A DNA stretch of 64,000 bases from Clostridium mobile (GCF_018918285.1 NZ_JAHLQF010000004.1:434001-498000), one strand, 5' to 3'. Numbered from the stretch's first letter, positions 33,652 to 44,531 are shown. Notes: generated by a model not told the origin, from the sequence alone. Numbers and translations: made by a program.

Positions 33652-34686
33652 CTAATCAATTAAACTTATATCGTCTCCTGTCCCCCCTGAATCTAGCTTA
33701 TCCACAAAATCTAGTACCTTACCAGTACCTAATGCTACACAAGAAACTGCATCCTCTGCTACATGAACAGGAACTTTAGTTATATCTTGTATTAACTTAT
33801 CTAAACCATGCAATAAAGCTCCTCCTCCTGTCATTACAATTCCCTTGTCCGCTATATCTGACGCTAGTTCAGGTGGTGTTTTTTCTAAAACTGAATGAGT
33901 ACATTCTGCTATAGCAGTTACTGGTTCACTTAAAGCTTCTCTCATTTCTTCTGAAGATACCGTTATATTTTTAGGAAGTCCTGTAACTAAATCTCTTCCT
34001 CTTATCTCCATTGTAACTTCTTCGTCTCTCTCATAAGCTGATCCAATATTAATTTTTAAATCTTCTGCTGTTCTTTCACCAATCATAAGTTTATGTTTTT
34101 TTCTTATATATCTTATAATAGATTCATCGAATTTATCTCCAGCAATTTTAATAGAGGATCTTACAACTATTCCACCTAAAGATATGACAGCAATGTCTGT
34201 GGTTCCTCCACCTATGTCTATAACCATACTTCCACTTGCTTTAGTTATATCAAGTCCCGCTCCAATAGCTGCTGCTAAAGGTTCTTCTATTAAAAACACC
34301 TTTTTTGCTCCTGCATTCTTTGCCGCATCTATTACAGCTCTTTTTTCCACCTCTGTAGCTTCAGTAGGAATACATACAACTACTCTCGGGGATACAATCT
34401 TTCTCTTTCCACAAACTCTTCTTATAAAATATTTAAGCATTTTTTCTGTTAAATCATAATCTGATATGACCCCATCTTTTAGGGGACGGATAGCTACAAT
34501 GTTCCCAGGAGTTCTGCCTATCATCTGCCTGGCCTCTTCTCCTACGGCTAAAACTTTATTTTTACTTTTATCTATAGCTACTACTGAAGGATCCTTTAAT
34601 ACAACACCTTTTCCTTTAATAAATACTAATACTGTTGCGGTTCCTAAATCTATTCCCATATCGGTTCCAACATTGAAGAAAAACAT
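33652..34686 (-). CDS. mbl: MreB-family actin-like protein (Mbl)
   Basis: A 344-residue bacterial actin. The phosphate-binding loops are MGIDLGTATVLVFIKGKG and VIDIGGGTTDIAVISLGG, the adenosine loop is VMTGGGALLHGLDKL, and LIEEPLAAAIGAG is the connecting signature. MreB proteins polymerise under the membrane and guide wall elongation. Its position right after spoIIID is that of mbl in Bacillus, hence the symbol; the sequence alone would equally allow mreB. The ATG follows AGGTGTGAATAATAGGG. Confidence 0.92.
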   Translation of the reverse strand: MFFFNVGTDMGIDLGTATVLVFIKGKGVVLKDPSVVAIDKSKNKVLAVGEEARQMIGRTPGNIVAIRPLKDGVISDYDLTEKMLKYFIRRVCGKRKIVSPRVVVCIPTEATEVEKRAVIDAAKNAGAKKVFLIEEPLAAAIGAGLDITKASGSMVIDIGGGTTDIAVISLGGIVVRSSIKIAGDKFDESIIRYIRKKHKLMIGERTAEDLKINIGSAYERDEEVTMEIRGRDLVTGLPKNITVSSEEMREALSEPVTAIAECTHSVLEKTPPELASDIADKGIVMTGGGALLHGLDKLIQDITKVPVHVAEDAVSCVALGTGKVLDFVDKLDSGGTGDDISLID

Positions 34687-34785
34687 CCCTATTATTCACA
34701 CCTACTCTTTCGTTATACTTTTATTGAAATGAAAATTATTGAAAATTTGCCATAACAATATAATTTAATTATAATAGGAATGTGA

Positions 34786-35040
34786 CTATCCTTCAATAGC
34801 TTTATACTTCATTTTAGTTGCTTTTCCACCTCTTATATGTCTTTCCGATTTATTGTAATCCATTATAGTTTTTGCTTCTTCAGCAATTTGTGGATTTATT
34901 TTCGGCAATCTTTCAGTCATATCTTTATGAATTGTACTTTTACTTACTCCAAACACCTTTGCGGTTTTCCTAATAGTAGCTTTTGAACTTATAATATAAT
35001 TTGCCACTTCTAGAACTCTTTCTTCAATGTAGTCCTTCAA
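34786..35040 (-). CDS. spoIIID: Sporulation transcriptional regulator SpoIIID
   Basis: An 84-residue DNA-binding protein. The helix-turn-helix ATIRKTAKVFGVSKSTIHKD and the basic C-terminal part (SERHIRGGKATKMKYK) are the hallmarks of SpoIIID, which tunes sigma-E-dependent genes in the mother cell. The start is TTG 35040 behind AAGGAGGTAGCGTA. It sits between spoIIQ and mbl, the conserved order in Firmicutes. Confidence 0.97.
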   Translation of the reverse strand: MKDYIEERVLEVANYIISSKATIRKTAKVFGVSKSTIHKDMTERLPKINPQIAEEAKTIMDYNKSERHIRGGKATKMKYKAIEG

Positions 35041-35108
35041 TACGCTACCTCCTTAACTCTTCTATATTTATAAATATGCGTTACCATTTCTTTAAATTAC
35101 ATTTGGTA

Positions 35109-35142
35109 GGCCATTTCCCCATGTTATATGAGGAAAATGGCT
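35109..35142 (-). repeat. Hairpin between spoIIQ and spoIIID
   Basis: GGCCATTTCCCC and AGGAAAATGGCT (35109-35120/35131-35142) can form an imperfect 10-11 bp stem. There is no T-run after it on the minus strand, so termination is doubtful. Confidence 0.4.
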
Positions 35143-35154
35143 ACACTTTTAATT

Positions 35155-35889
35155 TTAATATTGTATATATTTTGCAGGATTTATAAACTCTTCATTTTTC
35201 ATTACTGCAAAATGTAAGTGATCTCCATAAGTTTCATAGGATGCTCTAACAGTGCTTTTGCCAACAGTTCCTATTTTAGTTCCTGTTTTAACTGTCTGAT
35301 CCTTAGTTACTGATACTTTTGGATCTAAATTAGCATATACAGTTTTTAATCCATTTTGATGATTAATAGTAACTTGAACTCCGTCTATGCTATCAGTCTC
35401 AATGCTCTCTACTTTACCTTCCATAACAGCCACTACTGACTTACCAACTTCACATTTAATATCCATACCGAAATTAGGTCTATGGCTATTAGTAGATTTC
35501 CAATATACAGGTTCTTCAGAATAGTCTCTTGCTAAAATTCCTTCTACTGGTTTTATAAATTTTGTATTTACTGTAGTAGAAACTTCTGCAGTTTTATTTT
35601 CTTCCTTTTTAGTTTCTGTTTCTTTTTTCACTGTATCATCTTTATCATTTTTAACTTGAAGAGCATTATCAAAATCTTCAAAAGGTTTTTCAGTAATTTC
35701 ACCTATTTCTTTTCCTGTTTCATTAACAATGCCAGGTTGATTTGAAGATATTTCGTCTTTGTTAATTCTATTGTTCCTTGATACCATAACCGCTACTGTA
35801 GCTAGTATACAAAGGCACAGGAATAGTATTACGTAAAACCCCTCCTTCTTAATAAAGTTTGAAAATTTTTTAGAGAATTTTTTTTCCAT
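35155..35889 (-). CDS. spoIIQ: SpoIIQ-like M23-family forespore membrane protein
   Basis: A 244-residue protein with one N-terminal transmembrane helix (about residues 17-35), a charged linker rich in E, K and T, and a C-terminal LytM/M23 domain (about 115-244). The HxH ligand motif is intact (GDHLHFAV), but the first ligand motif reads NFGMD where active peptidases have HxGxD. A zinc-dependent peptidase activity is therefore questionable, as in B. subtilis SpoIIQ. SpoIIQ binds SpoIIIAH to form the engulfment channel. Position between spoIID and spoIIID and a sigma-F-type promoter support the call. Confidence 0.9.
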   Translation of the reverse strand: MEKKFSKKFSNFIKKEGFYVILFLCLCILATVAVMVSRNNRINKDEISSNQPGIVNETGKEIGEITEKPFEDFDNALQVKNDKDDTVKKETETKKEENKTAEVSTTVNTKFIKPVEGILARDYSEEPVYWKSTNSHRPNFGMDIKCEVGKSVVAVMEGKVESIETDSIDGVQVTINHQNGLKTVYANLDPKVSVTKDQTVKTGTKIGTVGKSTVRASYETYGDHLHFAVMKNEEFINPAKYIQY

Positions 35890-35907
35890 ACAAACACCTC
35901 CTTTTTG

Positions 35908-35936
35908 TAGTTTGTCCAGTACATAGTAAAAAATAC
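35908..35936 (-). promoter_or_regulatory. Sigma-F-type promoter of spoIIQ
   Basis: On the minus strand GTATT (35932-35936), 14 bases, then GGACAAACTA (35908-35917), which fits GGnnAnAnTR fully. It lies about 20 bases upstream of the start codon, with the ribosome site between. Confidence 0.65.
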
Positions 35937-35996
35937 ATTTTTTATTTAATTTTTTTTCTATTTATTTCTATATTTTTTTACATTTTTTGATAAAAT

Positions 35997-36037
35997 AAAA
36001 TAAGCTGCTGATTTTTCCAAATCAACAGCTTATTTTA
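35997..36037 (-). terminator. Terminator of spoIID
   Basis: AAAATAAGCTG.TGATTT and AAATCA.CAGCTTATTTT (35997-36014/36019-36036) form a long stem with one mismatch. On the minus strand it is followed by TATTTTATC. Confidence 0.82.
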
Positions 36038-36049
36038 TCGCCTCACTAC

Positions 36050-37096
36050 CTATAATTCCGTATATTTTTTTATATTAATACCTTTATAATAGTGAGTTAG
36101 TATATCCTCATATGTCTTCCCACTCTTAGCAAAAGCATTAGCTCCCCACTGACTCATACCAACTCCATGGCCATATCCTTTACAAACTATATCTATAGTA
36201 TCTTTGTTAAACACAAAACTGAAGTTAGTAGAATTCAATCCTAACATGCTTCTAAATTTAGTACCTGTGATAGTGGTTTTACCTACTTGTAATTCTTTTA
36301 CACTACCTGCCGAAGTTCTACTCTTTATTTTAATACTATTTTTTAAACTATTAGATGATGGTATGGAATTGGGATAATAACTATTAATTATCTTAGCAAA
36401 ACTAGAGTAAGAATAGCTTACACTTGAGTTGAATTTAGGAGCACCTTCCTCTCCTGGGCTATCTACACTTTGTAGGTATGGAACTGCTTGAGAGAATACA
36501 TCTTCTGCATCTTCAGTTTTTCCACTACTTACTGCAAAATAATAAAGTTCTTTAGCTATAGAACCATTATATGTTACTACCTCTCCTTTTGTTTTAGCAA
36601 CAGCTTCCTCGATTTTATTCCAATACTCTTCTCTCTTACTATTAGGCCATCCGCTGAATCTTTCTTCTTTAGATATATAAACTTGGCAATGAACCGTATC
36701 GCAAATATCTCCCTCATTACTTTGGGTGCATTGCTGCCCTCCAATCCCCTTCATGCGAGTTAATGCATAGGTTCTTGCTGCTACCGCCTGTGCCTTTAAA
36801 GCTTCTATATGAAACTCTGCTGGCATTTCAGCAGCTACTACACCTTTTATATACTCTTCAATATCCATTTCTTTGATAGATTTAGTTTTCGAAATATATA
36901 CCTTAATCTTTAAATCTTCTTTCTTCTTCTCTTTTAAAGTAACTTCACTAGGGTTTACATTGAATTCCTTAAGACTTTGCCCTTTGCTGTTATTAGGTTT
37001 TAGTGTTAAATATGAGATTAATGTTGTAAAAGTCATAAGCAAAAAAACTGTCACCAATAACGTAGACAAATAAAAAAATACACTATTTTTTTTCAT
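36050..37096 (-). CDS. spoIID: Stage II sporulation protein D, lytic transglycosylase
   Basis: A 348-residue protein with an N-terminal membrane helix (about residues 7-30). The core IEEYIKGVVAAEMPAEFHIEALKAQAVAARTYAL is diagnostic of SpoIID, with the catalytic Glu in AAEMP. Further conserved parts are CDTVHCQVY and GYGHGVGMSQWGANAFAKSGKTYEDILTHYYKG. SpoIID cuts glycan strands during engulfment. A sigma-E-type promoter lies 42 bases upstream, and the leader can pair with the ribosome site in longer transcripts. It follows murA by 75 bases. Confidence 0.97.
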   Translation of the reverse strand: MKKNSVFFYLSTLLVTVFLLMTFTTLISYLTLKPNNSKGQSLKEFNVNPSEVTLKEKKKEDLKIKVYISKTKSIKEMDIEEYIKGVVAAEMPAEFHIEALKAQAVAARTYALTRMKGIGGQQCTQSNEGDICDTVHCQVYISKEERFSGWPNSKREEYWNKIEEAVAKTKGEVVTYNGSIAKELYYFAVSSGKTEDAEDVFSQAVPYLQSVDSPGEEGAPKFNSSVSYSYSSFAKIINSYYPNSIPSSNSLKNSIKIKSRTSAGSVKELQVGKTTITGTKFRSMLGLNSTNFSFVFNKDTIDIVCKGYGHGVGMSQWGANAFAKSGKTYEDILTHYYKGINIKKYTEL

Positions 37097-37098
37097 AT

Positions 37099-37154
37099 AG
37101 GTTTTCTCCTTTTTAAGCTTAAGTTTATTTATTAATAACTATATGAGAAAACCT
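37099..37154 (-). promoter_or_regulatory. Inverted repeat that could hide the spoIID ribosome site in read-through mRNA
   Basis: On the minus strand AGGTTTTCTC (37154-37145) is complementary over 10 bases to GAGAAAACCT (37108-37099), the second half of the AAGGAG ribosome site and its spacer. The first arm lies upstream of the expected sigma-E start, so only mRNA from murA would contain both arms. Confidence 0.5.
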
Positions 37155-37164
37155 TTTACATTAT
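37138..37164 (-). promoter_or_regulatory. Sigma-E-type promoter of spoIID
   Basis: On the minus strand ATA (37162-37164), 16 bases, CATATAGT (37138-37145), fitting CATAnAnT. Confidence 0.62.
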
Positions 37165-37171
37165 TACATCA

Positions 37172-38428
37172 TTAAAAACATCTATATATCTCTGCTCCTA
37201 ATCCTTTTAATTTTTTTTCTATGCCCATGTATCCTCTATCAACATGGTATATATCTGTTACTTCCGTATTACCTTCTGCCGCTAGTCCACATAATATTAA
37301 TGCTGCTCCAGCTCTTAAATCTGTAGCTTTAACTTCACATCCAGTAAGCTTATTTACTCCTTCTATTACAGCACTTCTACCATCAATTTTAATGTTTGCC
37401 CCCATTCTTTTCATCTCTGGAGCATGCATAAATCTATTTTCAAATATAGTTTCTGTAATTACACTTGTACCCTTTATAGAACTCAACAATCCCATCATTT
37501 GAGCTTGCATATCTGTAGGAAAACCTGGATATGGCATAGTTTTAATATCTATTGGTTTTAATTCCCTTCTGCCATCAATTACTAAATTATCATTATCAAC
37601 TTCTATTATTACTCCCATCTCTGTTAGCTTCGCAATTATTGGCTTTAAATGTTCCTCATCTACTCCTAGTATTTTAATCTTACTTTTAGTTATAGCACTA
37701 GCTACCATAAAAGTACCTGCTTCTATTCTGTCATATATTGGCCTATGAGTTACACTCTTGAACTCTTTTACTCCAACTATTTTTATTTTTCCTGTTCCAG
37801 CTCCCTTTATATTAGCTCCCATCTTATTTAGATAATTTGCTAAATCCTCTATTTCTGGTTCCTCTGCCGCATTTTCAATTATAGTTTCACCCTTCGCCAT
37901 TGTAGCTGCCATCATTATATTTTCAGTAGCGCCAACAGATGGGAAATCTAAGTATATATTATTTCCTATTAATTCATTAGCTTTAGCTTCAACATATCCA
38001 TAACCAACATTAATATCTGCACCCAATGCAGCAAAACCTTTTAAATGCAAATCTATCGGCCTTGTTCCTATATTACATCCTCCCGGAAGTGATATTCTAA
38101 CCCTACCAAAACGCGCAACCATAGGGCCCATTATCAAAAAAGATGCTCTTAATTTTTTTACCAAATCACAACATGGCTCAAAATCACATATATTTGATGA
38201 TTCTATAATTACTCTATTATTATCCCTATCTATATTTACGTCTGCAGAGATAGACCTTAAAACATCACTTATTACAAAAACATCTTCTAGCATAGGTGCA
38301 TTCTCTATAATACATTTACCATTACTTAATATACTAGCTGCTATAATAGGCAGTACAGAATTTTTAGCAGAACTAATTTTTACATCTCCTGTCAAGGGCT
38401 TGCCACCCTTTACTACTATTTTATCCAT
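37172..38428 (-). CDS. murA: UDP-N-acetylglucosamine 1-carboxyvinyltransferase MurA
   Basis: A 418-residue enzyme that adds enolpyruvate from PEP to UDP-GlcNAc, the first committed step of peptidoglycan synthesis. The start KGGKPLTGDVKISSAKNSVLP, the loop LPGGCNIGTRPIDLHLKG with the catalytic Cys (fosfomycin target), and the C-terminal DLRAGAALILCGLAAEG are typical. ATG 38428 is chosen because GGAGGATAGGA precedes it; an in-frame start at 38482 overlaps the ywmB gene. It lies between ywmB and spoIID as in Bacillus (murAA). Confidence 0.97.
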   Translation of the reverse strand: MDKIVVKGGKPLTGDVKISSAKNSVLPIIAASILSNGKCIIENAPMLEDVFVISDVLRSISADVNIDRDNNRVIIESSNICDFEPCCDLVKKLRASFLIMGPMVARFGRVRISLPGGCNIGTRPIDLHLKGFAALGADINVGYGYVEAKANELIGNNIYLDFPSVGATENIMMAATMAKGETIIENAAEEPEIEDLANYLNKMGANIKGAGTGKIKIVGVKEFKSVTHRPIYDRIEAGTFMVASAITKSKIKILGVDEEHLKPIIAKLTEMGVIIEVDNDNLVIDGRRELKPIDIKTMPYPGFPTDMQAQMMGLLSSIKGTSVITETIFENRFMHAPEMKRMGANIKIDGRSAVIEGVNKLTGCEVKATDLRAGAALILCGLAAEGNTEVTDIYHVDRGYMGIEKKLKGLGAEIYRCF

Positions 38429-38450
38429 TCCTATCCTCCATCTATAATTT

Positions 38451-39137
38451 CTAATATGAAACAAGTATTTCTGGCGTTCCAATTATAAGATAATTACCAG
38501 AGCGATAACTACATAAAGCATAATTCAAATCTACAAATTTTCTACCTACTGTAATATGATCAAATTTTTTAGTGTATGCAATAGTGCTGTATCCATTATC
38601 AATTTTTATAGATTCAATATTCTGTGCATTGTTACGTTTTAATAAAGCCATTATCTTATTGTTTTTATCCATTAAATCATTAGTATGTAGCCTAGCTTTA
38701 ATATATTTAAAATAACTTGCACTTTCATTTCCAATAGCATTTTTTATTATCTCTTCCAGTTGGTATAGCTCATCATTTTCAGTTACTTTAACTAAATCTA
38801 CAACTATTACTTTATAATTTTCATATTTAGTACTTTGAACATACCCACTTATGTTATTACCTATAATTTCTATTGAGTATATTTTCTCATTTTCCTTTAT
38901 ATTAGTATGGTAGGGTTCTTCAAATTTCAAATTTTTTAATATACCTTCAACAGTCTCTTTTTCATCATCATAACTTATAAAACTTGCTTTAACCCCACAT
39001 TCCTGTATGTCCCCTTCAACTTCATTAACTATTTTCGTCAAAAACTCCTCTGAGTTGCTAGCCTTAGGCTTATCCATATTTATAATTAAAAAAACTAAGC
39101 ATATAAAGCTTATCACAAACCAAACTCTCTTTTTCAT
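38451..39137 (-). CDS. ywmB: YwmB-family (TATA-box-binding-like fold) exported protein
   Basis: A 228-residue protein with an N-terminal signal or anchor (MKKRVWFVISFICLVFLIIN). The rest matches the length and pattern of the YwmB family, whose role is unknown. The main support is position: it directly precedes murA and follows atpC, exactly as ywmB does in B. subtilis. The start is uncertain: ATG 39137 gives a clean signal peptide, but the GGGGGG ribosome-like site is about 20 bases upstream; an in-frame TTG at 39173 overlaps it. Confidence 0.72.
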   Translation of the reverse strand: MKKRVWFVISFICLVFLIINMDKPKASNSEEFLTKIVNEVEGDIQECGVKASFISYDDEKETVEGILKNLKFEEPYHTNIKENEKIYSIEIIGNNISGYVQSTKYENYKVIVVDLVKVTENDELYQLEEIIKNAIGNESASYFKYIKARLHTNDLMDKNNKIMALLKRNNAQNIESIKIDNGYSTIAYTKKFDHITVGRKFVDLNYALCSYRSGNYLIIGTPEILVSY

Positions 39138-39351
39138 ATAATACGCTATAATAGCTTCCCCCCTATAACTCAATCCATTTTATTCCTTTAAATTAAATTA
39201 TAGACACTTAGCTTTTTTTTATTCACTAAATATATTATTAATATATAATTAAATTGAGAAAATGTTACAAACTATACATTTATACTTCGTAAAATTATAA
39301 TAATAATATTCTTCTTTCAACATGGTTTTTCAATAAATAATATAAGTTCCC

Positions 39352-39389
39352 TAAAAAAAGAGAATCTAAGTTAAAACCTAAATTCTCCT
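39352..39389 (-). terminator. Terminator of the atp operon
   Basis: On the minus strand GAGAATTTAGG pairs with CTTAGATTCTC (39388-39378/39370-39360) and is followed by TTTTTTT, just after the atpC stop. The stretch 39174-39351 to its left is AT-rich and without a recognisable gene. Confidence 0.85.
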
Positions 39390-39394
39390 TTACT

Positions 39395-39643
39395 TTATTT
39401 CATATTTTCACATAAAATTTTTACTTCTTCTTTAGTTACTTTCATTAAAGCTTTTGAAATATTAAAGCTATATGTTTTTCCATTAATATCTTCGAACTCA
39501 GTATTAGAAGGCCTTAAAACAGCTATTAATGGCGAATGATTTTGCAATATCTCTATTCTACCAACTAAGCTTTCTGTAACTAATTTTTTAACATCTAGAT
39601 TATAAAACTCCTTATATGGAGATGCAATTATGAGTTTAAACAT
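39395..39643 (-). CDS. atpC: ATP synthase epsilon subunit, short form
   Basis: Only 82 residues, against about 130-140 in most bacteria. It covers the N-terminal beta-sandwich (FKLIIASPYKEFYNLDVKKLVTESLVGRIEILQNHSPLIAVLRPSN, ending VTKEEVKILCENMK) that contacts gamma and the c-ring. The C-terminal helical hairpin, which inhibits ATP hydrolysis in other species, is missing. The stop is followed directly by the operon terminator and no remnant of the second domain is readable downstream. It is the last gene of the operon, 25 bases after atpD. Confidence 0.93.
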   Translation of the reverse strand: MFKLIIASPYKEFYNLDVKKLVTESLVGRIEILQNHSPLIAVLRPSNTEFEDINGKTYSFNISKALMKVTKEEVKILCENMK

Positions 39644-39668
39644 ATATCATCTTCCTTATTTAATAACT

Positions 39669-41096
<1,428 letters not shown>

Positions 41097-41948
41097 TTAT
41101 CTTTGAACTTCCGCTCCTCCTATAATTTCTGACAATTCTTCTGTGATAGATGACTGCCTTATTCTGTTATACTCTCTACTTAATTCATCTAATATATCTT
41201 TTGCATTTTTAGTTGCTCCATCCATAGTTGTCATTCTAGAAGTTTGTTCTGATGTTTTAGAAGTAAGTAGGATATATATTAACTTCTCATTTATATATAA
41301 CTCTAACGCCTCTTCAAATATTTCATCACTACAAAATTCAAGCTCCATGTACTGTTCCTTAACTTCATTATTTACTATTTCAATAGGAAATAATTTTTCT
41401 GTGTTAACCACTTGCTTACCAGTAGAAATAAATTCCGTATAAATGGCATAAACATTTTTAACTTCCTTTACTTGGTACATATCCATTAATAATTTACTTA
41501 TATTTTTAACTTCTTCATGTTTAATTTCATCTTTAATTTCTAAATATTTAGTTTCAATTTCCATGTCTCTTTTATTAAAAAATACTTTCCCTTTTTCCCC
41601 TACCACAACAAATATAGGTTTTTCCTCTTCTTTGTCTACATTCTTCATGGCTTCATTAAATACATTAACATTATATGAACCGCATAAGCCTAAGTTAGAT
41701 GTTATAATTAGATAAATATTTCTCCCTTTTTCTCTCTTTATACTATATGGGTTATTTTCATTCATTGAACTTATAATATCTTCCATTATATCGTTCATAT
41801 ATGTCTTGTAATTTTTATTAGCTTCTAACTGAACTTTAACTTTCCTAAATTTTGAGGTAGCAACCAATGACATAGCCTTGCTTATCTTCTGAATGCTAGT
41901 TATAGATTTCATCCTTCTTCTTATGTTATTTAAATTAGATACTCCCAT
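41097..41948 (-). CDS. atpG: ATP synthase F1 gamma subunit
   Basis: A 283-residue rotor shaft. The N-terminal coiled-coil helix NLNNIRRRMKSITSIQKISKAMSLVATSKFRK and the C-terminal helix EQTSRMTTMDGATKNAKDILDELSREYNRIRQSSITEELSEIIGGA are highly conserved in AtpG. The start is ATG 41948 with GGTGAGG upstream; a GTG 9 bases earlier in frame is part of that ribosome site. Confidence 0.97.
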   Translation of the reverse strand: MGVSNLNNIRRRMKSITSIQKISKAMSLVATSKFRKVKVQLEANKNYKTYMNDIMEDIISSMNENNPYSIKREKGRNIYLIITSNLGLCGSYNVNVFNEAMKNVDKEEEKPIFVVVGEKGKVFFNKRDMEIETKYLEIKDEIKHEEVKNISKLLMDMYQVKEVKNVYAIYTEFISTGKQVVNTEKLFPIEIVNNEVKEQYMELEFCSDEIFEEALELYINEKLIYILLTSKTSEQTSRMTTMDGATKNAKDILDELSREYNRIRQSSITEELSEIIGGAEVQR

Positions 41949-41971
41949 AAACCTCACCTACCACAAAGAAA

Positions 41972-43477
41972 TTACTTAAATATATTTTTAAATTCCTCAA
42001 TTGAAGAGTTTAATTTTTCTTTTATGCTATCAGTTAACTGTCCCTCTTCTATAATCTCTTTCCCTATATCTCTACGATGAATATCCATAAACTCTAAAAA
42101 TTCTTTTTCAAATATCTTTATTTTTTCTACTGGAATATCCATTAAAAAATCGTTAACTCCTGCATATAAAATCATAATTTGTTTTTCTATTGCCATGGGT
42201 TTATATTGCTCTTGATGAAGTATTTCTGTTAATCTTTTTCCCTTTTCTAGTTTTCTTTTAGATTCTTTATCTAAATCAGAACCAAATTGGGCAAAGGCAG
42301 CTAATTCTCTATACTGAGCAAGTTCTAATCTTAAAGTTCCTGATACCTGCTTCATAGCTTTGATTTGGGCGTTTCCGCCTACTCTAGATACTGATATTCC
42401 AGCATTTACCGCAGGCCTTACTCCATTATAAAAGAGCTCTGAATCTAAAAATATTTGACCATCTGTTATAGATATTACATTTGTAGGTATATATGCTGTT
42501 ACATCTCCTGCCAATGTCTCTATTATAGGAATAGCCGTAAGGGAACCTCCTCCTAACTTAGAAGAAAGCTTTGCTGCTCTTTCTAGCAATCTAGAATGCA
42601 AATAAAATACATCTCCTGGATAAGCTTCCCTTCCTGGAGGTCTTCTTAATAATAAAGACATAGTTCTGTAAGCTACTGCATGTTTAGATAAATCATCATA
42701 AATTATTAATACATCTTTACCTTTATACATAAAATACTCTCCAATACTGCATCCTGAATAAGGAGCTAAGAATTGTATTGGAGCAGTTTCTGATGCAGTA
42801 GAAGATACTACTACTGTATAGTCCATAGAACCCATTTTATTCAAATCATTTACAATATGAGCCACCGTAGATTGTTTCTGCCCTATAGCAACATATATAC
42901 ATATGACATTTTTTCCTTTTTGATTCAATATTGCGTCTATAGCTAGTGCAGTTTTACCTGTTTGTCTATCTCCTATAATTAGTTCCCTTTGGCCTTTTCC
43001 TATAGGTATCATAGAATCTATCGCTTTAATCCCTGTTTCCAATGACTGTCTTACAGATTGCCTTTCTATTACCCCTGGGCCTTCTGTTTCTACTGGCCTT
43101 CTTTCTGTAGTATTTACAGGACCTTTTCCATCAATAGGAACACCTAATGAATTTACCACTCTTCCAATTAGAGCTTCACCCACCGGCACCTCTACAACCT
43201 TACCAGTTCTTTTTACTACATCCCCTTCTTTTAAACCCTCTTCTTCTCCAAACAATACACACCCTACATTATCCTGCTCTAAGTTTAGAGCCATTCCATA
43301 TATATTATTAGGGAATTCCAATAACTCTCCTGCCATACAATCATCTAGACCATAAACTCTAGCAATGCCGTCTCCTACTTGAATTATTGTTCCTGAGTCT
43401 TCAGTTTCAATCTTTTTTTCATATCTTTCTATCTCTTTTTTAATAATTGATGTAATCTCTTCAGGACTTATATTCAT
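41972..43477 (-). CDS. atpA: ATP synthase F1 alpha subunit
   Basis: A 501-residue non-catalytic nucleotide-binding subunit. The P-loop is [30 protein letters not shown] lies in the N-terminal barrel, and [22 protein letters not shown] and [17 protein letters not shown] are alpha-specific blocks. The start is set at ATG 43477, 7 bases after GGAGGTG; a longer in-frame start at 43507 would lie inside atpH. Confidence 0.98.
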   Translation of the reverse strand: MNISPEEITSIIKKEIERYEKKIETEDSGTIIQVGDGIARVYGLDDCMAGELLEFPNNIYGMALNLEQDNVGCVLFGEEEGLKEGDVVKRTGKVVEVPVGEALIGRVVNSLGVPIDGKGPVNTTERRPVETEGPGVIERQSVRQSLETGIKAIDSMIPIGKGQRELIIGDRQTGKTALAIDAILNQKGKNVICIYVAIGQKQSTVAHIVNDLNKMGSMDYTVVVSSTASETAPIQFLAPYSGCSIGEYFMYKGKDVLIIYDDLSKHAVAYRTMSLLLRRPPGREAYPGDVFYLHSRLLERAAKLSSKLGGGSLTAIPIIETLAGDVTAYIPTNVISITDGQIFLDSELFYNGVRPAVNAGISVSRVGGNAQIKAMKQVSGTLRLELAQYRELAAFAQFGSDLDKESKRKLEKGKRLTEILHQEQYKPMAIEKQIMILYAGVNDFLMDIPVEKIKIFEKEFLEFMDIHRRDIGKEIIEEGQLTDSIKEKLNSSIEEFKNIFK

Positions 43478-43481
43478 ATTT

Positions 43482-44027
43482 TCACCTCCATTTTGCAGTA
43501 TTAACAATGTTTTTCATTTCTTTTAATTTTGATTTTATTGTGCCATCTATAACATCGTCACCAATTCTTACATATACTCCTCCAATTATGCTCTTATCTA
43601 TCTCTTCTTTTAAGATTACCTTTTTGTTATACTTATTTTGAAGTTTTTCTTTCAATTCTTCCCTCTCCTCATTTTCTAAAGGAATAACTGTTTTAATATG
43701 AGCACGAAGCATATTATGTTTTTCAAGGTATATTTTTTCTAACTCTTTTTCTTTTTCTTTAAGGTATAATATTCTTCCCTTTTCAATCAGTATTAATAAA
43801 AATGATAATAATTCCTCATCTATTTTTCCTTTAAATATTTTTATAAATATTTTTTTCTTCTTTGAAGTGCTTATTTGAGGATGTCTAATAAGTTGTAATA
43901 ATTCTTCATTGCCATATATAATATCTACTATTTCTCTATAATCTTTTATAAATTCCTCTATCTTACCCTTTTTCTCTGCTACTTCATAAAGAGCTAGTGC
44001 ATACCTTCTATCCAAATATTCATACAT
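43482..44027 (-). CDS. atpH: ATP synthase F1 delta subunit
   Basis: A 181-residue peripheral-stalk protein. The start [25 protein letters not shown] and the C-terminal [32 protein letters not shown], with the IIGG(V)xxRIG signature, identify the OSCP/delta family. It links the b subunit to the top of F1. It is separated from atpF by 2 bases and from atpA by 4, so translation is tightly coupled. Confidence 0.96.
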   Translation of the reverse strand: MYEYLDRRYALALYEVAEKKGKIEEFIKDYREIVDIIYGNEELLQLIRHPQISTSKKKKIFIKIFKGKIDEELLSFLLILIEKGRILYLKEKEKELEKIYLEKHNMLRAHIKTVIPLENEEREELKEKLQNKYNKKVILKEEIDKSIIGGVYVRIGDDVIDGTIKSKLKEMKNIVNTAKWR

Positions 44028-44029
44028 AA

Positions 44030-44506
44030 TTAAATACCTACCTTGGAAATGAAATCTTTAATTAATTCCCTCTGCTTTTTCTCATCTATAGTCTCTTCTA
44101 ATGCTTTAGAACTCATTAAAATAGATACATCTATTATTTTATTTTTTACCTCATCTCTTGCCTTCTCTTTTTCTAATTCAATTTCTGCTCTAGCTCTTTG
44201 AATGATTAAATTAGCTTCATCATGAGCTTCTTTTATAATTTCTTCCGAAATTTTTTCTGCTTTATATTTATATTCTTCTACTAAAGTTTTTCCCTGTTGT
44301 TTTGATTCTTGTAATTCTTTATCTTTTTCAATACTTAGAGATTCAGCTTTCTCTTCTCTTGTTTTTGCATTTTCTATTTTTTCTTTTATATAATTTTCTC
44401 TTTGAATCAACTTGCTTTGTATAGGCTTGAATAAGAAAAATTTCATTGCAAATAGAAAAATTATGAAATTTATTACAGTAGCTATAGATTGAGATATGTC
44501 TATCAT
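44030..44506 (-). CDS. atpF: ATP synthase F0 b subunit
   Basis: A 158-residue stator subunit with one N-terminal membrane helix (residues about 8-28, [20 protein letters not shown]) and a long charged helix (about 35-140) that dimerises as a coiled coil, with [25 protein letters not shown]-type repeats. Order in the operon and length agree with AtpF. Confidence 0.95.
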   Translation of the reverse strand: MIDISQSIATVINFIIFLFAMKFFLFKPIQSKLIQRENYIKEKIENAKTREEKAESLSIEKDKELQESKQQGKTLVEEYKYKAEKISEEIIKEAHDEANLIIQRARAEIELEKEKARDEVKNKIIDVSILMSSKALEETIDEKKQRELIKDFISKVGI

Positions 44507-44531
44507 TAATCCAAGCCTCCCTTCATCACTA

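Noticed and set aside
35109-35142. Rho-independent terminator of spoIIQ
   Set aside because: The stem is imperfect and no T-run follows on the minus strand; it is listed only as a hairpin.
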